DNA of 64,000 nucleotides from DATHZQ01 sp963823505. GTDB taxonomy: Bacteria; Actinomycetota; Acidimicrobiia; Spongiisociales; UBA5794. Numbering within the stretch: position 1 is the first letter of the stretch; each line of letters begins with the position of its first letter. Shown piece after piece: positions 34,527 to 42,837 of this stretch. Location: contig CAWGLY010000004.1 in assembly GCA_963823505.1 (NCBI GenBank), positions 62,001 through 126,000 on the forward strand, in the 5' to 3' direction. A program made the translations under genes and the position numbers. The notes beneath the pieces were generated by a model. That model was not told where the DNA came from. It was given only the letters and a program-made list of their open reading frames with translations, and made no database searches.

Positions 34527-37500
34527 GTGGAGATTCGCATCCTGGGCCCGATCGAGGCGACTGCCGGCGGCGAAGCATTGCCGCTCGGCGGGCTGCGGGA
34601 ACGTGCCCTCTTGGCGGTCATGGCGCTGTCGCCCGGCCGGGTGCTCGGTTCGGACCGCCTGATCGACGAGCTGTGGGGCGAGGATCTCCCCGCCAATCCG
34701 GCCAATGCCCTGCAGGCTCTGGTGTCGCGGCTGCGGCGGTCGGTTGGCGCCGAGGTCATCGTCACGCGCCCTCCGGGATACGTGCTCGACGTCCCGCCCG
34801 ATGCGGTCGACGCCGTGCGTTTCCGGACCATGGTCGCGGCAGCACGACACGAGCCCGACCCGGCCGAGCGCGGGCGGCGATACCGGCAGGCGCTGGCGCT
34901 GTGGCGGGGACCGGCCCTGGCCGAGTTCACCGGCGAGGAGTCTCTCGTCCGTGAGCGCGCCCTCCTCGAGGAGCTGCGGTTGCAGGCCGTCGAAAGCCGA
35001 ATCGCCGCGGATCTGGAGGTTGGAGACGCATCTGAGGTCGTTCCGGAGTTGGAACGGCTCATCGCCGATCACCCGTTGCGCGAGGGTCTGCGAGCCAGCC
35101 ACATGCTGGCCTTGTACCGGCAGGGGAGACAGGCAGACGCGCTGCGCGCGTACACCGAGGCGAGCCGCCTCCTCGGCGAGGAGCTCGGCATCGAACCGGG
35201 CCCGGAGCTGCGGGCGATGGAGGAGGCGATCCTCATGCAAGAGCCCCGCCTGGGGGCGATGCCCGTCACGAGTCCACGGCGAGTGGCGGCACCGGCCCTT
35301 CCCGCCCGTATCGCCAGTTTTGTCGGACGGACCGAGGAGATGGCAGAGGTACGGGCTGCCTTCGGTGGGAGCCGTCTCGTCACGCTGACCGGAGCGGGCG
35401 GGGCCGGCAAGACCAGCCTCGCGATCGAGGCGGCTCGCGCGCTCGAGCAGGAGTATCCAGATGGGGTGTGGCTGATCGAGCTGGCACCGGTGATGGAGGC
35501 GACCAGCGTTCCCGACGCCTTGGTGGCGGCGCTCCACCTCGAGCTCGGTGGCGAGATCCGGGGGCGGCACGACCTCGATCCACTCGTCGCCGTGGTCGAG
35601 TTTCTCCGGCATCGCTCCGCGTTGCTCATCCTCGACAACTGTGAACACGTGGTGCACGCTGCGGCGGCGGCCGCTGAGCAGGTGCTGCTGGCGTGTCCGG
35701 CGGTCGACGTGCTCGCCACGAGCCGGGATCGCCTTGGCATCCCTGGCGAGGTCTTGTGGCGGGTGCCGCCGCTCGGCGTAGGCGACGACCGGTCGGATGC
35801 GGTGACGCTGTTCGTGGAACGGGCCCGGGCAGTCAATCCCTCGTTTGCACCCGATGCCGACGATGTGGCCGCCGTCGCCGATATCTGCCGGAGGGTCGAC
35901 GGCATGCCGCTGGCGATCGAGCTGGCCGCCGCCCGCACCAGGACGCTGGCGGTCCACGAGATCGCCAGGCGGCTCCACGACGGCATCGGCGTCCTCAGCG
36001 GCGGCCCTCGCCACGGGTCGAAGCGGCAACAAACGCTGGCCGCAACGATCGACTGGAGCTATCGCCTGCTGCGTTCCGAGGATCGTGAGCTGTTCGCCCG
36101 GCTGGCGGCGTTCCGCAACAGCTTCTCCCTCGAGGCGGCGGAGAACGTGGCGCCTACGGGCTGGACGGCAGCGGCGGTTCTCGAGTCGATGGAGCGCCTC
36201 ATCGACGCCTCGATGGTGGCGCCTGTAGCGGCGGTGGCCTCGATGCGATACCGACTGTTGGACACGCTCGCCGCCTACGCAAGCGAACGGCTTGCCGAGA
36301 CCGACGAGACCGACGAGGTCATCGCACGATTGCTCGACCACTACCTGGGCATGGTGGCGGATGCCGAAGACGGTCTGCGCGGTCCTGAGCAGCTCGAATG
36401 GATCGAACGGATCGAAGCCGATCTCCCCACGGTGCGCAGCGTGCTCGATTGGGCTGCATCGCATGAGCCCACCGAGGGGTTGCGGCTGGCAGGGATGCTC
36501 GGTTGGTTCTGGTACCTGAGGGGCAGCGGCCAGGAAGCGCGGCAGCACTTCGAGACCTTGCTCGACGCAGTGGGCGAGGCAGTCGACGCTCGGACCCGGG
36601 CGCAGGCGCTCTTCTTCCGTGCGCTCCACGACCCGCACATCGAGGCAGCCCGGGAGGATTTTGAGGCTGCTCGCGACGCCTATCTCGAGGCCGGCGACAC
36701 TGCTGGGGTGGCGCACTCGCTTGCGATGATGGCCGCATGGGGCTTCGATCGTGTGGAGACCGGGGCACTCATCGAAGAAGCTGCGGCGTTGTGCGCCGAG
36801 TCCGGCTACGCGTGGGGGGCGGCGCTGATCAGCTTCCTCTCGGCGGGCGTTGCCGCGGTCGCCAACGATGTCGACGCATCGGCCCGGTTCGCCGAGGATG
36901 CCGCAACGCGGTTCGCTGCGCTCGGCGACCGCTGGGGACAGGGGTACAGCCTCTACTCGCTCGGCGTGGCCAGGCGTGCCATGGGTGACTATCCCGGAGC
37001 GTCTGCGGCGCTACTCGCCGCGCTGGATCATGCGCGCCCGATGCGGCTGCGCAGGGAGATGGCGCCGGTGCTGAGTGAGCTGGCCAGCATCGCCATGATG
37101 CAAGGCGAGTTCGCAGAGGCAGCGAGTCTCCTCGCCAGGGCACGGGAGTATGCGGATGAGGTTCCGTTCGCCGGGTCGCAGGGCATGGTGCGCAACGCCC
37201 AGGGTCGCCTTGCGCGCCTCCAGGGGGATCACGAGTCGGCGCGGCGGCTGCACCGTGAGGCGGTGGCGTTGTACGAGGAGAGCCGCAATCCGGGTGGGCT
37301 GGCCTACTCGCTGTCGTGTCTGGGGTTCGCCGAGGAGTGGGGAGGTGACTTTGCGGCCGCGACGCGCCATCACCTCGATGCGCTGCACCACGCCGAGGCG
37401 TCCGGCGACGTGTTCGCCGTAGCGCTGGCGTTGGAGGGCGTGGGGGCAGCGGCGATCGTTGCGGGGGACGCCGGGCGCGGGGTGACGCTGGTGCATGCCG

Positions 37501-37688
37501 GGTTGGCGCTCCGCGAGGCCGCCGGTGTGCCGCTGCCGCCGGGCGAGTGGGTGGAGGTCGAGCGGGCGTTCGACGCCGCGCAGCACGTCCTCACTGCCGA
37601 CGAGATGGAGGCGGCTCGACAGTCAGCTCGCCGCCTGGACCTCGATCAGGCGACGGCGCTGGCTCGGCAGCAGCACCAAGCGCCGTGA
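34527..37688 (+). CDS. AfsR-like BTAD / NB-ARC / TPR regulator
   Basis: 1053 aa. Winged helix 1-95 and BTAD 96-240 (LWRGPALAEF), then an NB-ARC-type STAND NTPase with P-loop GAGGAGKTS (289-297), Walker B LLILDNCEHV and the GMPLAIELAAAR motif, followed by a helical region and about eight TPR-like repeats in the C-terminal 400 residues (ALFFRAL, SLYSLGVARRAMGDY, LGFAEEWGGDF). Likely an ATP-switched activator that senses a ligand through the TPRs. The start is a GTG at 34527 (product begins MEIRILGPIEA) with no strong RBS. It probably regulates the divergent ABC exporter. Confidence 0.92.
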   Translation: MEIRILGPIEATAGGEALPLGGLRERALLAVMALSPGRVLGSDRLIDELWGEDLPANPANALQALVSRLRRSVGAEVIVTRPPGYVLDVPPDAVDAVRFRTMVAAARHEPDPAERGRRYRQALALWRGPALAEFTGEESLVRERALLEELRLQAVESRIAADLEVGDASEVVPELERLIADHPLREGLRASHMLALYRQGRQADALRAYTEASRLLGEELGIEPGPELRAMEEAILMQEPRLGAMPVTSPRRVAAPALPARIASFVGRTEEMAEVRAAFGGSRLVTLTGAGGAGKTSLAIEAARALEQEYPDGVWLIELAPVMEATSVPDALVAALHLELGGEIRGRHDLDPLVAVVEFLRHRSALLILDNCEHVVHAAAAAAEQVLLACPAVDVLATSRDRLGIPGEVLWRVPPLGVGDDRSDAVTLFVERARAVNPSFAPDADDVAAVADICRRVDGMPLAIELAAARTRTLAVHEIARRLHDGIGVLSGGPRHGSKRQQTLAATIDWSYRLLRSEDRELFARLAAFRNSFSLEAAENVAPTGWTAAAVLESMERLIDASMVAPVAAVASMRYRLLDTLAAYASERLAETDETDEVIARLLDHYLGMVADAEDGLRGPEQLEWIERIEADLPTVRSVLDWAASHEPTEGLRLAGMLGWFWYLRGSGQEARQHFETLLDAVGEAVDARTRAQALFFRALHDPHIEAAREDFEAARDAYLEAGDTAGVAHSLAMMAAWGFDRVETGALIEEAAALCAESGYAWGAALISFLSAGVAAVANDVDASARFAEDAATRFAALGDRWGQGYSLYSLGVARRAMGDYPGASAALLAALDHARPMRLRREMAPVLSELASIAMMQGEFAEAASLLARAREYADEVPFAGSQGMVRNAQGRLARLQGDHESARRLHREAVALYEESRNPGGLAYSLSCLGFAEEWGGDFAAATRHHLDALHHAEASGDVFAVALALEGVGAAAIVAGDAGRGVTLVHAGLALREAAGVPLPPGEWVEVERAFDAAQHVLTADEMEAARQSARRLDLDQATALARQQHQAP

Positions 37689-37696
37689 AGGGCCGG

Positions 37697-38098
37697 CTAC
37701 GTTTCCGCAAGCCGTAGCGGGACGATGCGGGCCATGGCCCCGAAGTCGCGGTCGGCGGTCAGCAATTCGGACCCACTGCGGATGGCCACGTTGGCGATCA
37801 TGCAGTCGATCAAGCCACGTGGGCTGATGCCTGCGGCCCGGCAGCTTCGATAGATCTTGGCGGCACCCTCGAAGTCGGCGACGGCGTCGAAGGGCACCCA
37901 CCGGAAGGAGGTGAGGAGGCGGCGGAGCTGGTGCGTGCGATGGCCGTCGGCGGCGCCGGCGAGGACTTCCATCAGTACCGGCTCGGTGACCGCAAGGTCG
38001 TCACCACCCTGCCGGATCAGATCGGTGAGGGACAGGTCGACACTCGAGCCGGTGGCGCGGTCGTATTCGACCCATGCCGACGTGTCGGCGAGGATCAC
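37697..38098 (-). CDS. vapC: PIN-domain VapC toxin
   Basis: 133 aa. PIN acidic residues are visible: Asp5 in LADTSAW, Glu in TEPVLMEVL, Asp in GLIDCMIA and Asp in LLTADRDF, giving the full metal site of a VapC ribonuclease. Overlaps the antitoxin stop by 4 nt (ATGA at 38095-38098). Its end is 8 nt from the end of the convergent AfsR-like gene. Confidence 0.93.
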   Translation of the reverse strand: MILADTSAWVEYDRATGSSVDLSLTDLIRQGGDDLAVTEPVLMEVLAGAADGHRTHQLRRLLTSFRWVPFDAVADFEGAAKIYRSCRAAGISPRGLIDCMIANVAIRSGSELLTADRDFGAMARIVPLRLAET

Positions 38099-38289
38099 GG
38101 GCCCGTGTCGGCGGGCGGGTCGCCGATCGCGTGTGCGCCGCGCATCTCGAGCGCCTCTTTGATGGTCATCGGCTGACCGGCGAGTCGACGGAGGGCGAGA
38201 TCGACGGCCTCCTTCTTGGTGTGCACGCCGAGGCGTTGCATGACGCGGGCGAGCAGCTCATCGTCGATATCGATGTTGGTTCTCGCCAT
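38095..38289 (-). CDS. vapB: VapB-type antitoxin
   Basis: 64 aa. RTNIDIDDELLARVMQRLG and TKKEAVDLALRRLAG form the VapB (type II, RHH-like) DNA-binding half; the tail MTIKEALEMRG is the toxin-binding part. The ATG at 38289 has GGAG close upstream. Start of the vapBC operon. Confidence 0.92.
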   Translation of the reverse strand: MARTNIDIDDELLARVMQRLGVHTKKEAVDLALRRLAGQPMTIKEALEMRGAHAIGDPPADTGP

Positions 38290-38299
38290 TCTCCGAGCA

Positions 38300-38336
38300 T
38301 ACACCATGTCTACACCTCGTACCTTCAACTGGTGTA
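38300..38336. promoter_or_regulatory. Repeated TACACC operator upstream of vapB
   Basis: TACACC at 38300-38305 and 38311-38316 (11-bp period) and the inverse GGTGTA at 38331-38336. The layout, a one-turn direct repeat plus an inverted partner 14 bp away, fits cooperative VapBC autorepression. Confidence 0.5.
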
Positions 38337-38383
38337 TCGGCCGGCGTGCAGTACCCGCCGGTGCAGCGCGCGAGGCTTGCGGG

Positions 38384-38929
38384 TCAGTCCAGTAGTCCAG
38401 CAGGGTCGAGCGTGACCTCGACCGGACCCGCATCGAGTGTTGCCTCCGAGCCTGGACCGTGTCGGGCCTGTTCGACGAGCACCCCGTCGACCAGTCGGTA
38501 CACGATGACGATGGGTCCCTCCGGATCGATGATCCAGTAACGCTCCAGGCCGGCGGCGGCGTACTTGGCCGCCTTGCGGATGATGTCGGCGGCCGGGTCC
38601 GTGGAGAGGATCTCGACGGCGACGTGAGGCGTGCTTGTGAGGCGGCTTGTCTCGCCGGCGTCGTCGAACACCATCAGGTCCGGTACAAACTCGTCGCTCC
38701 CCGGCTTCCACGCCCAGCCTTCTACGACCATTGTCGGCGGCCGCAGCGCCGCTTTCAACGCAATCGCAAGGTTGAGCGAGATCGTCTGGTGGGGCAACGT
38801 CGGCGAAGGGCTCATCACGAGCGCCCCGTCGATGTATTCGCCGCGGACGCCGGGACCCAAGGCCGCGTACTCGTCCCAGGACATCGCTGTCCGGTCACCG
38901 GGCCGCGTCGTGGTTGCCATGTCATGCAC
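38384..38929 (-). CDS. Uma2 family endonuclease, copy 1
   Basis: 181 aa PD-(D/E)XK-fold protein of the Uma2 (DUF820) family. MSWDEYAALGPGVRGEYIDGALV opens the fold; the catalytic core is FVPDLMVF...VAVEILS...RKAAKYAAAGL with the Asp, Glu and Lys of the nuclease motif, then ERYWIIDPEGP. The GTG at 38929 is chosen over the ATG at 38920: GGAGG (38936-38940) is 6 nt from the GTG but 15 nt from the ATG, and four paralogues share this arrangement exactly. C-terminal DNA is very similar to copy 2, suggesting recent duplication. Role unknown. Confidence 0.88.
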   Translation of the reverse strand: MHDMATTTRPGDRTAMSWDEYAALGPGVRGEYIDGALVMSPSPTLPHQTISLNLAIALKAALRPPTMVVEGWAWKPGSDEFVPDLMVFDDAGETSRLTSTPHVAVEILSTDPAADIIRKAAKYAAAGLERYWIIDPEGPIVIVYRLVDGVLVEQARHGPGSEATLDAGPVEVTLDPAGLLD

Positions 38930-38996
38930 CGTACACCTCCGGTGTCCTCCAAACGTCCGATCCTGTTGTTCCCATCCTGTCCGCCCGGTGTGACAG
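38930..38996 (-). promoter_or_regulatory. Conserved Uma2 leader/promoter, copy 1
   Basis: From the start upward: TGTACG spacer, GGAGG (38936-38940), ACACC, TCC-run, and CTGTCACAC at 38988-38996, 59 nt from the GTG. GGAGG sits inside ACACC-GGA-GGTGT, an inverted repeat. Confidence 0.6.
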
Positions 38997-39062
38997 ATCC
39001 ACAGGGGTCGGGCTGCAGGTTGCGGGGTCACAGTGCGGTCATTGCGGCGCCGAGGTCGCGGC

Positions 39063-40793
39063 TCACGTGGAAGTCAGCGACTCCAGGAACTCATCCTGCA
39101 GCTCCCGGAAGACCCGGTTTCCTTCTCGCAGCTCCTGGCTGAGGGTGCGGAAGGTCTCGTCGAGGCGTGCGGCGTCGCTATCTTCCTCGATGGGAGACTG
39201 CCCGGATTCGATCAAATCGATGAGCTGCTCCACAACGGCTGTTTGGTCCTCTTGGATCGTCCGGAGCGTTCCGTCGAGTTGCCACATCTCCCGATAGGCG
39301 TCGGGTGCGTCAGGTTTCTCCATGGCCTCATACTGCGCCGCCGTGACTTCGAGCTCATTGCGTGCTTCCGCCGCTGCCGTTCGAGCAGCGGCGACATCGT
39401 CCTCGAACGGCTCTCCGGCGAGCTGGGCGTTCACCGCATCGATGTACGCCGAGAATGCGTCGTTGATGGGGGCGCTCACCTGGTTGATCAGGTCGGTGAG
39501 GATATTCGTGTCGTCCCTGAAAGCATCGATGTTGATGTCGTCGAGGATCTGATCGAGCTCGTCGCCGGTGTCCGCGAAGAGGCTTTCACCATTGACACTC
39601 TGGGCGAGGGTTCGCAGTTCATCCTGCGTTTCGTCGTCCACTCGGAAGCCAATCACCTGGAAGTCGAGTTGCACTCCGATGCCCTCAGCTTCTTTCTGCA
39701 ATGCGGCGAGATCCCCTCCACAGCCATCGGACGATGACGTGATGACTACGACCTTCGTTGCGACGTGTTCTCGATCGACGTTCGACGGGTAGATCGTCGG
39801 ATCTGCAAATACGTCCACAGATGCCCGGACGGCAGAAACCAGATCGGCGTCACCGGACGGCTCGATCCCCGCCACGGCCTCGGAGACGCGTTCGCCGTTG
39901 CCCACGCCCAATGGGACGAGCCGGGCGGGATCGTCGGCGCACTCGTTGCCGAACGCAGAGAGCCCGAGCGCGGTGTGGGTCGCTCCGTCGGTGAACGAGG
40001 CAACTGCGTCGTTGAGCTCGACCAGTCGAGGTGTGCCGTTGTACTCCGCCGCCATCGCCGACGAGCTGTCTACGACGAGCTCGATGTTGCGCGTCGAGGT
40101 CTTCGTGCCGCCGAGCAACGCCGCACCCAGCAGCACTGCAAGCGCAACGGCCACGACCCCACCACCGGCCACCGCCCGGCGGCTGCGCTCTTGCAGCCAT
40201 GAATCACCCCGCACGTCGAGGCTGCTCGGGTCGGTGCCGGGCTTCGCAACCAGGCAAGGGGTGGCACCGTCGGGCAAGTCGAGCATGTCGACCTCGTTGG
40301 TGCCCAGTTTGAACGCGGATTCGACGTCTTTCCCGTTTGAGATGCCACGGTAGAACCCTGCCGCAAACCGCCGGGCACCATCGTCGGTGATGGCTCGTCG
40401 GGTGCCGATCACCGCGGCAACGTGCGCAGCGATGGCCTCCGCCTGCTGTTCGGTGTAGCACGCGTTGAGCACGACACACTGCAAGCGATCTCCAACGATG
40501 GCCAGGAGATCTGCCAGCGCTTCGCCATCCACCGGCTGGCTGTTTCCAGACTCGTCCTGCAACACGATGCCGGCGGACTGGCCATGTCCGGAGAAGTGGA
40601 CGATGTGCGGCTTGAGCCGCAGCAGGACCTCGCCGAGGTCGTCTCTGCGCGTCGCCCAGTGCGAGACGAAGGAGATCTTCGAGCCGTGCTTGCCTTCGCG
40701 AAGCCGCTGCTCGATGAGCCGTGCTTCCTCGCCAAGCCGCAGCGGCTCCGTGTCAACCGGATTCGCCGCCAAATAGAGGATTCGCACGCTCAT
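39063..40793 (-). CDS. CHAT-TM-VWA protein (caspase-like protease with VWA sensor)
   Basis: 576 aa. Residues 1-195 are a CHAT (caspase-like) domain: RILYLAANPVDTEPLRL, catalytic His70 in HFSGHGQ and Cys112 in LNACYT, and the GFYRGI segment. One TM helix follows at about 207-229. Residues 235-430 are a von Willebrand A domain with MIDAS DSSSA (242-246) and ITSSSDGCGG; the C-terminus is a Glu/Ala-rich helical stalk. With no signal peptide, the CHAT domain should face the cytoplasm and the VWA domain the outside. ATG at 40793, weak RBS. It lies upstream of and co-directional with the copy 1 Uma2 gene and vapBC. Confidence 0.87.
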   Translation of the reverse strand: MSVRILYLAANPVDTEPLRLGEEARLIEQRLREGKHGSKISFVSHWATRRDDLGEVLLRLKPHIVHFSGHGQSAGIVLQDESGNSQPVDGEALADLLAIVGDRLQCVVLNACYTEQQAEAIAAHVAAVIGTRRAITDDGARRFAAGFYRGISNGKDVESAFKLGTNEVDMLDLPDGATPCLVAKPGTDPSSLDVRGDSWLQERSRRAVAGGGVVAVALAVLLGAALLGGTKTSTRNIELVVDSSSAMAAEYNGTPRLVELNDAVASFTDGATHTALGLSAFGNECADDPARLVPLGVGNGERVSEAVAGIEPSGDADLVSAVRASVDVFADPTIYPSNVDREHVATKVVVITSSSDGCGGDLAALQKEAEGIGVQLDFQVIGFRVDDETQDELRTLAQSVNGESLFADTGDELDQILDDINIDAFRDDTNILTDLINQVSAPINDAFSAYIDAVNAQLAGEPFEDDVAAARTAAAEARNELEVTAAQYEAMEKPDAPDAYREMWQLDGTLRTIQEDQTAVVEQLIDLIESGQSPIEEDSDAARLDETFRTLSQELREGNRVFRELQDEFLESLTST

Positions 40794-40994
40794 TGGGCAG
40801 CCAACCTGCACCGCGTTTCACGCACGATCCGCACGCGACGCGAATCGCCGGCTGCCCACCTCACTCTGGGCGTGAACATGCTCCCTCCGCCTCCTGTTGT
40901 CTGCTCGGTCACTGCACGAGACGTACACCATCGGCGCCGAGATACATCGAATCTCGATGCACCCGGAGCGCAATCCCGCCGGTAGGCTCTCGAC

Positions 40995-42083
40995 GTGCCC
41001 CATCACATCAAGACCCTCGAGGTCCGCCGCGACGACTTGCGCATGACACGGGTCGTCAGCGACCCGCTGCCGGAGGTCGGCGCAGGCGAGGTGTTGCTGG
41101 CGGTGGACCGGTTCGGCCTCACGACGAACAACATCACGTACGGTGTTGCAGGCGACATGATCGGCTACTGGGGCTTCTTTCCGTCGACCGACGGTTGGGG
41201 TCGCATCCCCGTGTGGGGGTTCGCCGACGTTGTGGCGAGCGACATCGAGGACTTGCCCGAGGGCACCCGCGTCTTCGGCTACCTCCCGATGTCGACGCAC
41301 CTCGTCGTGGCGCCATCCAGGGTCTCGCCCCACGGGTTCACCGACGGCGCCGCCCACCGGAGCCAACTACCCGCTCTCTACAACCGGTATCAGCGCACCG
41401 ATGCCGACCCGATGTACCTGCCCGAAACCGAGGACCTGCAGGCGATTCTGTTTCCGCTGTTCGCCACGTCGTTCGTGATCGACGACTTCCTGGCCGACAA
41501 CGACGACTTCGGTGCCGACCGTATCGTGCTGACGAGCGCATCCAGCAAGACCGCTGCCGGGACCGCGCTGTGCATCTCGCAGCGGGAGGGGCATCGGCCG
41601 CAGGTGGTGGGGCTGACGTCGGCGCGGCATGTCGACCTCGTGGCAGGACTGGGCTGGTACGACCAGGTCGTTGGGTACGACGACATTGCGACGCTTGATC
41701 CGTCGCTGCTGAGCGTGCTGGTGGACATCGCCGGCAACGCCGAGGTGCGGTTGGCGGTTCACCAGCTCAGCGGCGACCGGCTGACGGCGAGCCACACCGT
41801 CGGCATGACGCATTGGGAGGCGCGGCCGACATCGGCACCGCTGCCGGGCCCGACGCCGGCGATGTTCTTCGCCCCCACCCAGGTCGACAAGCGGATCGCC
41901 GAGTGGGGCGTGGCCGGCTACCAGGAGAGGTTCGGTGCCGCGTGGTCGCGGGCTGTCGCCGTGGCTCCGCAGTGGCTCGACATCGTCGACGTCGCCGGCT
42001 TCGATGCGCTGCAAGCCACCTACCGTCGCCTCCTCGAGGGCGCAGCGAGCCCGGCCGAGGGATTCATCGTGCACGTCGGGTGA
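40995..42083 (+). CDS. DUF2855 family protein
   Basis: 362 aa related to the medium-chain dehydrogenase/quinone reductase fold: an N-terminal GroES-like part (GEVLLAVDRFGLTTNNITYG, WGRIPVWGFADVV), a nucleotide-binding half (IVLTSASSKTAAGTAL) and SVLVDIAGNAEV. DUF2855 proteins are uncharacterised; zinc ligands of alcohol dehydrogenases are not evident. Starts with GTG at 40995; convergent with Uma2 copy 2. Confidence 0.88.
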   Translation: MPHHIKTLEVRRDDLRMTRVVSDPLPEVGAGEVLLAVDRFGLTTNNITYGVAGDMIGYWGFFPSTDGWGRIPVWGFADVVASDIEDLPEGTRVFGYLPMSTHLVVAPSRVSPHGFTDGAAHRSQLPALYNRYQRTDADPMYLPETEDLQAILFPLFATSFVIDDFLADNDDFGADRIVLTSASSKTAAGTALCISQREGHRPQVVGLTSARHVDLVAGLGWYDQVVGYDDIATLDPSLLSVLVDIAGNAEVRLAVHQLSGDRLTASHTVGMTHWEARPTSAPLPGPTPAMFFAPTQVDKRIAEWGVAGYQERFGAAWSRAVAVAPQWLDIVDVAGFDALQATYRRLLEGAASPAEGFIVHVG

Positions 42084-42119
42084 GCTTGACGGGAGTCACG
42101 ACGTCCTCGGACGGCGCAC

Positions 42120-42665
42120 TCAGTCCAGCAACTGGGCGGGGTCGAGCGTGACCTGCACCGGCCCGGCATCGAGTGTTGCCTCCGAGCCTGGACCGTGTCG
42201 CGCTTGTTCAACGAGCACGTCCTCCACGAGGTGGTAGACGATGACCTGGGGGCCATCGGGATCGATGATCCAGTAACGCTCCAGGCCTGCGGCGGCGTAC
42301 TTGGCGGCTTTGCGGATGATGTCGGCGGCCAGATCGGACGAGAGGATCTCGACGGCGAGATGAGGCGTCTCCGTGAAGTGGGCCGTTTCGCCGGCATGGT
42401 CGAAGACCAGGAGGTCCGGGACGAACTCGTCGCTTCCTGGTTTCCACGCCCAGCCCTCTACGACCATGGCGGGAGCGCGCAGCACCGTGTCGAGAGCAAC
42501 CGCCAGCCTGAACGAGATTCTCTGGTGGGGGAGCGTTGGCGAGGGACGCATCACCAGGGCTCCGTCGATGTACTCGCCGCGGACCTCCGGGCCCAGCGCC
42601 ATGTAGTCATCCCACGGCATGGGGACCCGGTCACCCGGTCGCATCGTCGTTGCCATGTCATGCAC
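42120..42665 (-). CDS. Uma2 family endonuclease, copy 2
   Basis: 181 aa, closest relative in the window is copy 1, with the same core (FVPDLLVF, VEILSSDLAADIIRKAAKY, ERYWIIDP) and nearly identical DNA at the C-terminal 60 bp. GTG start at 42665 with GGAGG at 42672-42676, 6 nt away; the ATG used by naive callers is at 42656. Convergent with DUF2855, divergent from the beta-propeller gene. Confidence 0.88.
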   Translation of the reverse strand: MHDMATTMRPGDRVPMPWDDYMALGPEVRGEYIDGALVMRPSPTLPHQRISFRLAVALDTVLRAPAMVVEGWAWKPGSDEFVPDLLVFDHAGETAHFTETPHLAVEILSSDLAADIIRKAAKYAAAGLERYWIIDPDGPQVIVYHLVEDVLVEQARHGPGSEATLDAGPVQVTLDPAQLLD

Positions 42666-42730
42666 CGTACACCTCCGATGTCCTCCGCAGGTCGGCATCG
42701 TCCCCCGCATCGTGGTCGACGGGTGTGACG
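42666..42730 (-). promoter_or_regulatory. Conserved Uma2 leader/promoter, copy 2
   Basis: Same leader as copy 1 with ACATC for ACACC before GGAGG (42672-42676), and CGTCACAC at 42723-42730, 58 nt from the GTG. Confidence 0.6.
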
Positions 42731-42837
42731 TGATCCGGCCACTGGAGCGTACTTCCAGCACGCCGCGGATCAGATGGGTAGGATCGAAATCAGGCGGCGG
42801 CGGTTCCGTCGTCTGGGCGCGACAGGGGAGGACACAG

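Noticed and set aside
34401..36716. 771-codon ORF antisense to the AfsR-like regulator
   Set aside because: Arg/His/Gln/Gly-rich shadow protein, no domains; the plus strand encodes BTAD and NB-ARC motifs.
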